64,000 nucleotides of DNA from Planctomycetota bacterium (GTDB taxonomy: Bacteria; Planctomycetota; MHYJ01; WSZJ01; JACPWG01): positions 1 through 64,000 of the forward strand of contig JACPWG010000060.1 in NCBI GenBank assembly GCA_016197205.1, written 5' to 3'. A program made the translations under genes and the position numbers. Shown here piece by piece: positions 42,786 to 51,265 of this stretch. The notes under the pieces were generated by a model that made no database searches, was not told where the DNA came from, and saw only the letters and a program-made list of their open reading frames with translations. How positions within the stretch are numbered: the first letter of the stretch is position 1; each line of letters begins with the position of its first letter.

Positions 42786-43792
42786 AGCTTCGCCTCGTGA
42801 CAGCGGACCCACCGGCCGGGGGCCAGTTCGCGCAGCTCGGGCTCTTCGGTTTCGCAGCGGGGGACCTTGACGTCGCAGCGCGTGCAGAACTTGCAGCCTG
42901 CGGGTAGGGCGAAGATGTCCGGGACCATGCCCGGGATCGCCCTCAGCCGGCGCGGGCCGTGCCCCTCGGCGTCCGTCCAGGGGATCGACCCGAGCAGCCC
43001 GCGCGTGTAGGGGTGGAGCGGCGCGCGGAAGAGGTCCTTCACCGGGGCGATCTCCTGGATCTTGCCGCCGTACATGACGAGCACGCGCCGGCAGGTCTCC
43101 GCGACGACGGCGAGATTGTGCGTGATCAGCAGGATCGCGGAGCCTTTGCGGCGCTCCTTCAGCCGGAGCATCAACTCCAGGATCTGCGCCTGGATGGTGA
43201 CGTCGAGGGCGGTGGTCGGTTCGTCGGCGATGAGGAGGGCTGGGTTGCACGCGAGCGCGATGGCGATCATGACGCGCTGCCGCATGCCGCCCGAGAACTG
43301 GTGCGGATAGTCGCGGAGGCGGCGCCGGGCGTCGGGGATGCCGACCTCCTCGAGCACGGCGACGGCGCGGTCCTCCGCGTCTTTTTTTGAAACCTCCTGG
43401 TGCTGGCGAATGACTTCGGCGACCTGGAAGCCGACGGTGAACACCGGATTGAGGGAGGTCATCGGCTCCTGGAAGACCATGGCGATCTCCCGGCCGCGCA
43501 CGCGTCGCATGTCGGGCCACGACAACGCGAGCAGATTTTGACCCTTGAAACGGATCTCGCCGCCGACGATCTCCCCGGGCGGGTTCGGGATGAGGCGGAG
43601 AATGGAGAGGCTCGTCACGCTCTTCCCGGAGCCCGACTCGCCGACGATCCCGAGGACCTCGTCTTCGCGGACCTGGAAGCTCACGCCGTCCACGGCCTTC
43701 GCGACGCCGGACTCGGTCCGGAAGTAGGTGCGGAGGTCGCGGACGTCGAGCAGCACTCCCGGGGGCGAGCTGGACGCGCTGGATGCGGTCAT
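42782..43792 (-). CDS. oppD: Oligopeptide ABC transporter ATPase (OppD-like)
   Basis: 336 residues. Walker [11 protein letters not shown]-loop [17 protein letters not shown], signature [16 protein letters not shown], Walker [13 protein letters not shown] and switch His in [10 protein letters not shown] are intact. The C-terminal extension [22 protein letters not shown] is the cysteine-containing oligo_HPY-type region of OppD/DppD. It is the partner of OppF in the importer. It starts 10 bp after oppC. Confidence 0.92.
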   Translation of the reverse strand: MTASSASSSPPGVLLDVRDLRTYFRTESGVAKAVDGVSFQVREDEVLGIVGESGSGKSVTSLSILRLIPNPPGEIVGGEIRFKGQNLLALSWPDMRRVRGREIAMVFQEPMTSLNPVFTVGFQVAEVIRQHQEVSKKDAEDRAVAVLEEVGIPDARRRLRDYPHQFSGGMRQRVMIAIALACNPALLIADEPTTALDVTIQAQILELMLRLKERRKGSAILLITHNLAVVAETCRRVLVMYGGKIQEIAPVKDLFRAPLHPYTRGLLGSIPWTDAEGHGPRRLRAIPGMVPDIFALPAGCKFCTRCDVKVPRCETEEPELRELAPGRWVRCHEAKL

Positions 43793-43802
43793 CGTGGCCT
43801 GC

Positions 43803-44957
43803 CTAGCGCAACCGGCTGAACGGCTTGGGGTCGAAGGCCTCGCGGATCGCCTCGCCGATGAAGACGACGACGAGGAGCGTACCGAAGAGCGCGAGGAACG
43901 CGAACGTGATCAGCCACCAGTTTTTGTTTGCGATCTGGTCGAGGCCCTGCCCGAGCAATTCGCCCCAGCTCGGGGTCGGTGCGGGCAGGCCGAAGCCGAG
44001 GAAGTCGAGCGCCACGAGCGAGGCGATCTCGCCGACGATCGTGAACGGGGCGAGCGAGATGACGGGCGTGAGCGCGTTCGGCAGGATGTGCCGCGCGATG
44101 ATCGCCGGGGTCGACGCGCCGGTGGCCACGGCGGCCGAGACGTAGTCCCGCGCTTTCTCCCGCAGGTATTCGCCGCGGACGTAGAACGTCATGGACATCC
44201 AGCCGAAGGCGCCCATGATGCCGATCAGCAGCCAAAACCCGGGCTGCACGAAGTCGCTCCGGCCCTGGTAATACTTGGGGAGCAGAATGGCGCTCAGGAT
44301 CATCACGAGGTAGAGGAAGGGGACCGTCGACCAGATCTCGACGAGCCGCACGCCCACGATGTCCACGCGTCCGCCGAAATAGCCGAGGGCGGCCCCGATG
44401 GCGATCCCGATCCCGTAGCTGACGACGGTGAGGATGAGCGCAAACGTGATCGAGATGTTGAAACCGTAGGCGAGCCGCGCGAACACGTCCCGCGCGCGAT
44501 CGTCGGTCCCCATCGGGTGCGCGCGTGAGGGCGGATGGGGAGGGTTCCCCTCGAGCTCGTTCAGCAGGTTTTCGTTGGGGCCGTAGGGATGGAGCGGCAG
44601 CAGGACCCAGTCCTCTCCTCCGGCTTCGCGAAACTTCTCGGCGAGCTTCCGGTATTTCGCCTCCCCGATCCCCGGCATGCCGAACGTCTTCGCGGAGTAG
44701 AATTGGAGGATAGGGTAGTAGTACTTGCCCTGGTAGCGCACCACCAGGGCCTTGTTGCTGACGAAGAAGGGCAACAGCCAAGAGAGGAGGTAGGCCCCGG
44801 TCAAGAGGAGGAAGCAGTAGTAGCCGCGCTTGAGCGACCGGAATTTCCGGAGCCGTTTCCGGAAGAGGGACGCGGACGGCTTCGGCGGCGCGACGTGCGC
44901 GAGCGCGGCCCCAGGTGCGTCTGCGGCCGCGGCTGCGCGTGCGGAGTCGGTTGTCAC
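43803..44957 (-). CDS. oppC: Oligopeptide ABC transporter permease (OppC/YejE-like)
   Basis: 384 residues. A cytoplasmic start is followed by one membrane helix and a long insert (about 70-150, including YYYPILQFYSAKTFG). A core of about five helices has the permease EAA-like motif (VSAAVATGASTPAIIARHILPNALTPV). The large insert with GTDDRARDVFARLAYG and the YYYPILQ segment is typical of YejE-type permeases. GTG start overlapping the oppB stop by 4 bp. It forms the channel with OppB. Confidence 0.9.
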   Translation of the reverse strand: MTTDSARAAAAADAPGAALAHVAPPKPSASLFRKRLRKFRSLKRGYYCFLLLTGAYLLSWLLPFFVSNKALVVRYQGKYYYPILQFYSAKTFGMPGIGEAKYRKLAEKFREAGGEDWVLLPLHPYGPNENLLNELEGNPPHPPSRAHPMGTDDRARDVFARLAYGFNISITFALILTVVSYGIGIAIGAALGYFGGRVDIVGVRLVEIWSTVPFLYLVMILSAILLPKYYQGRSDFVQPGFWLLIGIMGAFGWMSMTFYVRGEYLREKARDYVSAAVATGASTPAIIARHILPNALTPVISLAPFTIVGEIASLVALDFLGFGLPAPTPSWGELLGQGLDQIANKNWWLITFAFLALFGTLLVVVFIGEAIREAFDPKPFSRLR

Positions 44958-45982
44958 TTGAACCGGATCCTCGGATCGACGACGCAGTAGATGATGTCGG
45001 ACAGGATGTTCCCAAGCATCATGAGGAGGCTACTGATCACGAGCGTGCCCAGGGAGACCGGGAAATCGCGCTTGAGGAGCGCGTTGTAGCCGAGGTAGCC
45101 CATGCCGTCGATGGAGAAGGTCCGTTCGATGAGATACGACCCGGCGAGGATGAAGCCGAGGGCACCGCCGATGCCGGTCGCGAGGGGGATCAAGCTGTTG
45201 CGCATCGCGTGCAGGAAGATGACGCGTCGCTCGGAGAGCCCCTTGGCGAAGGCCGTGCGCACGTAGTCGGCGCCGAGGTTTTCGAGAAGGGAGTTCTTGG
45301 TGAGGATGGTGAGCGTGGCGAAGCTGCCGACCATGTAGCAGAAGACGGGGAGGCACGCGTGGTGGGCCTGGCCGAGGATCTTATGCCAGAGGTCGCGCTC
45401 TTCCCAGTCCATGGGCCGCCAGCCACGAAGCGGAAAGACGTCCCAGAAACTGCCGCCGCCGAAGAGCATGAGGAGCACGGTGCCCGCGACCCAGCCGGGA
45501 ATCGAATAGCCGGCGAACACGATCGCGCTGGAGAGGACGTCGAAGGCCGAGCCGTGGCGGACGGCCTTCAGGATACCGAGCGGGATGCAGATCGAGTAGG
45601 TGAGAAAGAAGCCGAGCAGCCCGATGAAGATCGAGATGGGGAAGCGCGCCTTGATCACGTCCCAGACCGGCTGCCCGTATACGTAGGACTTGCCGAGGTC
45701 GAGGCGGACCACGTTCCAGAGCCAAAGGCCGTACCGGACGTGCACGGGCTTGTCGAACCCGTAGAAGCGCTTCATGTCCTCGAGGGCGTCGGCCGGGATC
45801 GCCACGTCCGTGCGCGCGGCCGAGCTGGCGCCCGCCTCGCCGCCGCCGGCCCCCTTGAGGCGCATCATGGCCTGCTCGATGGGGCCGCCCGGGACCAACT
45901 GCATGATCCCGAAGACGAGCGTGGTGATGCCGAGGAAGGTCGGGATGACGAGGAGGAAGCGGCGGAGGAAGTAGTTGACCAC
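44954..45982 (-). CDS. oppB: Oligopeptide ABC transporter permease (OppB/YejB-like)
   Basis: 342 residues. The N-terminal helix MVNYFLRRFLLVIPTFLGI and the GIMQLVPGGPIEQAMMRL segment are the classic start of OppB/YejB permeases. Five further helices and the EAA motif (ADYVRTAFAKGLSERRVIFLHAMRNSLIPL) follow. It starts with GTG. The gap of about 270 bp to oppA upstream is filled with repeat sequence. Confidence 0.9.
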   Translation of the reverse strand: MVNYFLRRFLLVIPTFLGITTLVFGIMQLVPGGPIEQAMMRLKGAGGGEAGASSAARTDVAIPADALEDMKRFYGFDKPVHVRYGLWLWNVVRLDLGKSYVYGQPVWDVIKARFPISIFIGLLGFFLTYSICIPLGILKAVRHGSAFDVLSSAIVFAGYSIPGWVAGTVLLMLFGGGSFWDVFPLRGWRPMDWEERDLWHKILGQAHHACLPVFCYMVGSFATLTILTKNSLLENLGADYVRTAFAKGLSERRVIFLHAMRNSLIPLATGIGGALGFILAGSYLIERTFSIDGMGYLGYNALLKRDFPVSLGTLVISSLLMMLGNILSDIIYCVVDPRIRFK

Positions 45983-45989
45983 GCGTCAG

Positions 45990-46253
45990 CGCCTTGTCGA
46001 TGCCGGGAGCCGGGGGACCAACAACTCCACACCCTGTTCGCCCACCGCGTGGTTCAAACCGCCGCCGACGTCGCGCGCAGCCGACCACGAAGCCTCGCTT
46101 CGTGGGCACGGCAACGCCGTGCCCCTACGGAAAGCAGCCCATTGAGCAGCGTAACCCGGGCTTGAACCTTGTTTCGAGTCGGTGGATGGTGATCCGTCGC
46201 CGGTCGTCGTTTTTTTGGGATTTGGGATTTGGGATTTGGGATTTACCCGTCCT
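45990..46253. repeat. Repeat island between oppA and oppB
   Basis: No gene is present. GGGCACGGCAACGCCGTGCC followed by CCTACG (46105-46131) is a palindromic word known from several bacterial groups and related to 1653-1676. Tandem GGGATTTGGGATTTGGGATT runs up to the oppA stop codon after a T7 run at 46210-46216. Confidence 0.75.
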
Positions 46254-48170
46254 TCACCGCGCGCCCCGGCGCTTCTCCCAATAATGCACCTCGGTCCCGC
46301 CCACCTCCAGCTTCGCCCCCGCGTCCTTCTTTGCCGCGTCGAGCGCGGCCGCCTTCGCCGGGTCGAACCACCAGAACCACTCGTAGACGGTCGAGTCGCC
46401 GACGCGCGGCATGCCGCTCTCCGGGACGCCGAACTTGTTCCAGTACAGGACCCGCGTGTAGGGGCCGTACCAGAGCAGGACGTACGGATAGGCCTGGGCA
46501 AGGATCCCGTCGATCTCCTGGATGATCGCCGCGCGGTCTTTCTGCTCGACGGTCTTGTCGTACTTCGCGCAGAGCGCGTCGATCCGCGGGTCCGCGACGC
46601 CGGTCACGTTGTTGTTGTCCTTCTCCTGCGCGAGCCGGCTGTGGTAGGACGTCTCGGGGTTCGGGAAGACGAGCGCGCCCCAGCTTGTGATCGTCATCTG
46701 AAAATTCTTCTCGGTCATCAGCTTCCAGCGGGTCTCCGGCGTAACCAGGCGCAGCGTTGCGCTGATCCCCGCGTTCGCAAGGTCCTCCTGGTAGACCGTC
46801 AGGTGCTTCTCGAACGTCTTCGTGTCGTAGGTCAGCTCGACTTCGAGCGGCTTTCCGTCCTTGAGCAAGTGGCCCTTGTCGTCGACTTCCTTCCACCCAG
46901 CCTCGGCCAGCAGCTTCTGCGCCTCGTCCGGATTGTACTCGTTCTTCGGGTTCCCGGAGTTCTCGTACTCGCCGGCAGGATAATAGGAGTTGAGCGGGAG
47001 GTACTGGTTGTACATGAGTTTGTCGAGGAGCTTCTTCCGATCGAGGAGGAGGGAGAAGGCCTTCCGCACCCGCACGTCATCGAACGGCGGGCGGCTCATA
47101 TTCAGCGCGATGCCGAACGTACCGCGAGGCTCCTCGTTGAAGATTTTTCGCTTCTGGACCAGCCCGCGCTGCACGTTCGGAAAGTCCGTCTCCTCGACCC
47201 ACATCTTGGCGCGGCTGACGACGTAGAGGTCGATGTCCCCTTTTTTGAGGGACTCGAAGGCGATGTTGTCGTCGGAAATGACCACGTAGGTCAGCTCGTC
47301 GAAGTTGTACAGCCCGACGTTCCGGCGGTGGTCGGCGGCCCAATAGTCCTTCCGGCGGCGGAGGGTGATGATCTGCTTGTCCTTGTCGATGTCCTTCACT
47401 TCGCCGTAGTACGGTCCGCTCGGGATCATGTACCGGAAGTTGTATTTGTCGAGCCATTCCTTGACGGGTTGCGCGCGCAGCTCTTTCGCCTGGAAGATGT
47501 GCATGCCGGAGAAGTAGATGAAATTCCGCCAGTTCGGCGTCACGCACTTGACGCGGACGATGTACTTGCTCTCGGCGACGGGCTTCTCGAACTTCTCGTA
47601 CGTCATCTTGCTCGAGGGCTCGGAGAGGTCGGGGTCGACGCGGAACTCCCACGTCGCGATGACGTCCTCGGAGGTGATCGGCGTGCCGTCCGCCCAGCGC
47701 GCATTCGGGTTGAGCCGATACCAGTAGGTCTGTCCGTCCTCGGAGCTGCGCCAGTGGGTCGCGATGGCGGGCGCCCACTCCAGCGTGGTGGGGTGCAGGA
47801 AGAGGAGCCCGTCGAACATGAGGTCGCGGGCGAGGTAGTTGAAGGCCGTGTTCGCCGCCGGCCCTTCCGGGCGCAGGTTGTTGGGGAAGTCGGTCAGCTC
47901 TCGCACGATTCGACCGCCCTTGATCGCGCGCGGGTCGCCGACGAGGTCATACGTGGTGTTGGTCCTCCAGCCCTCGCCGGTGAACCCCTTGCCACCCTGC
48001 TCCGCGGTCACGGCGGGGTCGGCCCCTTCGTCCGCGTGCGGGAAAACGGGGAAAGCGTCCTTGGCCGCGCCGGGAGCCGCGGGCTCTTCCGCTCGGACCG
48101 TCGCAAGCTCGAATGCGAAAAGGGTCGCGGCCGCCAGGACCGCTCCTGTGAACATCCCGCGCGCGCTCAT
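46254..48170 (-). CDS. oppA: Extracellular peptide-binding protein (OppA/YejA-like)
   Basis: 638 residues with a signal peptide (MFTGAVLAAATLFAFELATVRA). The family 5 solute-binding features are GGRIVRELTDFPNNLRPEG, FDGLLFLHPTTLEWAPAIATHW, the YRLNPNARWADGTPITSEDV block and FGIALNMSRPPFDDVRVRKAFSLLLDR. The sequence and length are like YejA-type binding proteins. It captures peptides in the periplasm and hands them to OppBC. It is first of the five-gene importer set on the minus strand. Confidence 0.9.
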   Translation of the reverse strand: MSARGMFTGAVLAAATLFAFELATVRAEEPAAPGAAKDAFPVFPHADEGADPAVTAEQGGKGFTGEGWRTNTTYDLVGDPRAIKGGRIVRELTDFPNNLRPEGPAANTAFNYLARDLMFDGLLFLHPTTLEWAPAIATHWRSSEDGQTYWYRLNPNARWADGTPITSEDVIATWEFRVDPDLSEPSSKMTYEKFEKPVAESKYIVRVKCVTPNWRNFIYFSGMHIFQAKELRAQPVKEWLDKYNFRYMIPSGPYYGEVKDIDKDKQIITLRRRKDYWAADHRRNVGLYNFDELTYVVISDDNIAFESLKKGDIDLYVVSRAKMWVEETDFPNVQRGLVQKRKIFNEEPRGTFGIALNMSRPPFDDVRVRKAFSLLLDRKKLLDKLMYNQYLPLNSYYPAGEYENSGNPKNEYNPDEAQKLLAEAGWKEVDDKGHLLKDGKPLEVELTYDTKTFEKHLTVYQEDLANAGISATLRLVTPETRWKLMTEKNFQMTITSWGALVFPNPETSYHSRLAQEKDNNNVTGVADPRIDALCAKYDKTVEQKDRAAIIQEIDGILAQAYPYVLLWYGPYTRVLYWNKFGVPESGMPRVGDSTVYEWFWWFDPAKAAALDAAKKDAGAKLEVGGTEVHYWEKRRGAR

Positions 48171-48251
48171 TTCGGGCTCCTCCTATCGCAAGACTCGCTG
48201 CTTCGTGGTTTGAATGGATGGGCTTGAGACGCTTGAGCCGGGCCTGCATCC

Positions 48252-50087
48252 TCAGGCGTTGGGATTTGGGATTTGAGGTTTGGGACTTCCGCCGGCCGAA
48301 GCTCGCATCCTCTCGATCGCCTCTCCCCATGGCATCAACGTCTGCTGGCCGCTCGCCATTTCCTTAACCGCGATTTTCCCTTCCTGAATTTCGCTCGGCC
48401 CGAGGATGAGGACGTAGGGCACGCCTCGCCGCGAACCCGCCCGGAGCTGGTTCTTTAGCGACGGCGACTTCTCCTCCTCGAACGCGGTCTCCGCCGACAC
48501 GCCCGCCGCCCGCAGCTCCCGCACGAGGTCCAGGCATTTCTCCACGCACTCCGCGCTGTACGCCGCGACCATCGCGGTCGCGAGCCCCTTCGACTTCGTG
48601 GCCACGCCCAGCTCGACGAGGCCCGCGAAGAGGCGGTCGATCCCGACCGAGATGCCGACCGCGGGGACGTCCTTGCCGAGGAAGCGCGTGATCAGCTTGT
48701 CGTAACGGCCGCCGCTCATGACCGAGCCGAAGCCCGGGAGGTCGGTCAGGAAGGTCTCGTAGACCGTGCCCGTGTAGTAGTCGAGGCCGCGGGCGATGCT
48801 GAAGTCCACGGCGACGCTCTCCTCGGGGACGCCCAGCAGCCGCGCGTAGCGCAGCACCTGGCGCAGCTCCTGCACCGGTTGCTCGGCCGCCTCCTTGAGC
48901 AGCTCGGCGACCTTGCGGAGCTTTTCTTCGTTGGCACCGTCGATCGCGACGAAGGCGAGCACCAGCTCGGTTTGGCGCGCGTCGAGACCCGCGTCGTCCG
49001 CGAGGAGCCGGCGCACGCGCTCCACCCCCTGCGAGGCGAGCTTGTCGATCGTGCGGAAGACCGTCGCCGTCTGTCGCTCGTCGGCGAGGCCGAGCGTGCG
49101 GGACAGCCCGGAGAGAATGGTCCGCGTGCTCACGCGGATCTGGAAATTGACGATGCCCAGCGCGCGCATCACGGCGTTGTCGAGCGCGACGCACTCCGCG
49201 TCGAAGAGCAGGCTCGCGGAGCCGACCACGTCCGCGTCGCACTGCACGAACTCGCGGAAGCGCCCGCGCCCGGGCTTCTCGGCGCGCCAGACCGGCGCGA
49301 TCTGGTAGCGCTTCAGCGGCTTCGGGAGGTCCGGGTACTGCGCGGCGAGGCGCGCCAGGGGCACGGTGAGGTCGTACCGAAGGCAGATGTCGCGCGCGCC
49401 GTTGTCCCGGAACCGATACAAGAGCTTTTCCGCGTCCGCCCCGTACTTGCCCAGCAGAATGTCGGAGTATTCAAGCGCCGGGGTCTGCAGCGGGGCGAAG
49501 CCGAAGCTCTCGAACACGGTCGCGATCCGGTTGATCATCCGCTGGCGGCCGATCATCTCGTCCGGGAGGTAGTCGCGGAAGCCGCGGAGGAGGCGCGGCT
49601 GGATCGTCGCGCCCGCGCTCGGTCGTCCGGCCGCGAGATCGACCACTTCGGCACCGGGCGCGAGACGGGGCAGGTCCTCGGCCAGGAGGCGGAAGCCGGC
49701 CATGGGATCGCCGGACGCGATCGACACCTCCTCGAGGTCCAGGACGCGTCCGTCGATGAGGAGGCGGATCTTGCCCGCGGCGCACACGACGGGCGTGAGC
49801 GCGGCGATCGGGAGGCCGAAAGTCGCCTCGGCTTGGTCGACAGGAAAGAGCGTGGCGGGCCGATGCGCGGCGGCGGAGAGGGCCTCCAGGTTGAGGCGCG
49901 CGGACCCGGGGAGAAGGACGATGGCGGGGTCCTGGTCGAGGAGCACGGCCATCGCTTTCACGGCCTGGTCGCGGTCGGCGAAGCCCTCCTCGGCCGCAAT
50001 CTCGTCCACGCCGCGCGCCGGCTTGGTGTATCGGACCACGCGGAAGGGGATCCCCCGTTCCTTGAGCAGCGCTTCCCAGTCTTGCAT
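48252..50087 (-). CDS. hisS: YbaK/ProX-type deacylase fused to histidyl-tRNA synthetase
   Basis: 611 residues. Residues about 1-150 form a YbaK/EbsC-type domain (VDEIAAEEGFADRDQAVKAMA with the conserved Lys, then IVLLPGSARLNLEALSAAA and EEVSIASGDPMAGFRLL). Such domains hydrolyse mischarged aminoacyl-tRNAs in trans. Residues about 160-600 are a HisRS: LRGFRDYLPDEMIGRQRMI, motif 2 LKRYQIAPVWRAEKPGRGRF, RGLDYYTGTVYETFL and GISVGIDRLFAGL, then an anticodon domain. The last residues SPKPQIPNPNA are encoded by the GGGATTT repeat. The ATG has GGAAGGAAG upstream. The covalent fusion is unusual. Confidence 0.88.
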   Translation of the reverse strand: MQDWEALLKERGIPFRVVRYTKPARGVDEIAAEEGFADRDQAVKAMAVLLDQDPAIVLLPGSARLNLEALSAAAHRPATLFPVDQAEATFGLPIAALTPVVCAAGKIRLLIDGRVLDLEEVSIASGDPMAGFRLLAEDLPRLAPGAEVVDLAAGRPSAGATIQPRLLRGFRDYLPDEMIGRQRMINRIATVFESFGFAPLQTPALEYSDILLGKYGADAEKLLYRFRDNGARDICLRYDLTVPLARLAAQYPDLPKPLKRYQIAPVWRAEKPGRGRFREFVQCDADVVGSASLLFDAECVALDNAVMRALGIVNFQIRVSTRTILSGLSRTLGLADERQTATVFRTIDKLASQGVERVRRLLADDAGLDARQTELVLAFVAIDGANEEKLRKVAELLKEAAEQPVQELRQVLRYARLLGVPEESVAVDFSIARGLDYYTGTVYETFLTDLPGFGSVMSGGRYDKLITRFLGKDVPAVGISVGIDRLFAGLVELGVATKSKGLATAMVAAYSAECVEKCLDLVRELRAAGVSAETAFEEEKSPSLKNQLRAGSRRGVPYVLILGPSEIQEGKIAVKEMASGQQTLMPWGEAIERMRASAGGSPKPQIPNPNA

Positions 50088-50143
50088 GTCGACTTCCTTC
50101 CCCGGGGCGAGGGGGCGGACGAAGGGGTGGACGAGGGGGCGGA

Positions 50144-50171
50144 ATTATAGCACGGTCGCCCCTTCGGGCAA
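50144..50171 (-). promoter_or_regulatory. Predicted promoter of hisS
   Basis: On the minus strand TTGCCC (50171-50166) and a perfect TATAAT (50149-50144) are separated by 16 bases, about 57 bases before the hisS start. Confidence 0.6.
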
Positions 50172-50381
50172 GGCAAACCTGCACCTTGCGTGGGCCGACT
50201 GCCCGGCTACCTCCTTCACAACGGCGCCCGGGCGGTCGTGGGTGGGCGGGCGAGATCGAACCCCGGGGCGACGAAGGACAACCCCAGACCGCTCCCTCAC
50301 GGTCGCGGTTCCGATAACGGTCTGCCGCGGTCGGTGGCATCAAGAGGGCGCGCGGGTCCCCACAGGACAATGCGGATGGGT
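50172..50381. other. Intergenic region between hisS and hpnG
   Basis: No gene is seen. CCGCTCCCTCACGGTCGCGG (about 50289-50308) resembles CCGCTCGCTCACGCTCGCGG near 11527-11546, another dispersed word. Confidence 0.4.
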
Positions 50382-51173
50382 TCAGGACTGACAGCCCACG
50401 CGTCCCAGCAGGTGCTCCAGTACGCTCGCCAGATTTCGCAGCGCCAGGTCGGAGCGGGAGCGGAGTCGCGTGAGGACGCGGAGCGACGAGGGGTGGACGA
50501 GGATGTGCGTTAACCCGCCCAGGCGCAGGCCCCCCATCGGCGTCACGATGCGCGGGAGGTCGGCCCCGAGCGTCTCACCGACGACGTCCGACACCGCCCG
50601 CAGGGCGAGGAACGGCAGCCTCGCGACGCGCGCCGCCTCCGCGAGCGCCGCGCTTTCCATGTCGAGCGCGACCGAGCCCGACATCGACGCGAACCCCGCC
50701 TTCTCTTCGGCCGTGAGCACCATGTGATCGGTCGTCGTCATGCGGCCGGACATGCCCGGTACGCCCGTGGCCAGGATCGCCTCCTCCGCCATGCGCGTCA
50801 GCCCGGGATCGCACGCGAAGATCGGCACGTCCGGCCGCTTCGCGAACGGGGACCCTGGGAGCCATGCGACCTCGGTTGCGACCACGACCTGTCCGACGCC
50901 GCAGCCCGGGTGCAGACCCGCGCAGAGTCCGAGCGCGAAGAGCGCCGCGGGTTTCGGTGCTCCGGGTCTCGGCGCCTCCAGGAAGCGCGCGGCGGCCGCG
51001 CGCGCGCGGTCGTACCCCATCCCCGTTGCCGTCAACCAGCCCTTGCCCACCAGATCCGGTAGGCTCCCGTCCGCGCCGCGGACGCCCTGGCCCGCTCTCC
51101 CGAGACCGTTGGACAGGCCCCGAGCCTCGCGGGGGAGCGCTACGAAGGCGGCGATGGGGGGGAACAGGGGCAT
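50382..51173 (-). CDS. hpnG: Hopanoid-associated nucleoside phosphorylase (HpnG-like)
   Basis: 263 residues of the purine-nucleoside phosphorylase/MTA nucleosidase fold. It has VALPREARGL at the start, LFALGLCAGLHPGCGVGQVVVATEV (phosphate/ribose loop), the VALDMESAALAEAARVARLPFLALRAVSDVVGE segment with Met-Glu-Ser for ribose binding, and Asp in SD. Its position right after squalene-hopene cyclase identifies it as HpnG, which removes adenine from adenosylhopane in side-chain synthesis. The chosen start MPLFPPIAAF avoids an upstream extension encoded by repeat words; no clear ribosome-binding site precedes it. Confidence 0.8.
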   Translation of the reverse strand: MPLFPPIAAFVALPREARGLSNGLGRAGQGVRGADGSLPDLVGKGWLTATGMGYDRARAAAARFLEAPRPGAPKPAALFALGLCAGLHPGCGVGQVVVATEVAWLPGSPFAKRPDVPIFACDPGLTRMAEEAILATGVPGMSGRMTTTDHMVLTAEEKAGFASMSGSVALDMESAALAEAARVARLPFLALRAVSDVVGETLGADLPRIVTPMGGLRLGGLTHILVHPSSLRVLTRLRSRSDLALRNLASVLEHLLGRVGCQS

Positions 51174-51265
51174 CGAGGGGTTCAATCTGAAATCGAACGC
51201 CGAGGCAACAACAGCTTTCACGGCTCATGTCGGATCTCACAGCTTGCGAAGCCGTGAAATCGTCG
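51174..51265. repeat. CACAGATT/GTGAAATC word repeat between shc and hpnG
   Basis: Words such as CAACAACAGCTTTCACGGCT, GGATCTCACAGCTTGCGAAG and CCGTGAAATCGTCG match those near 17440 and 17570. The island continues rightward into the shc 3' end as TGGTTCCGTTGTTCC and tandem GGGATTT units (51325-51350). Confidence 0.65.
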
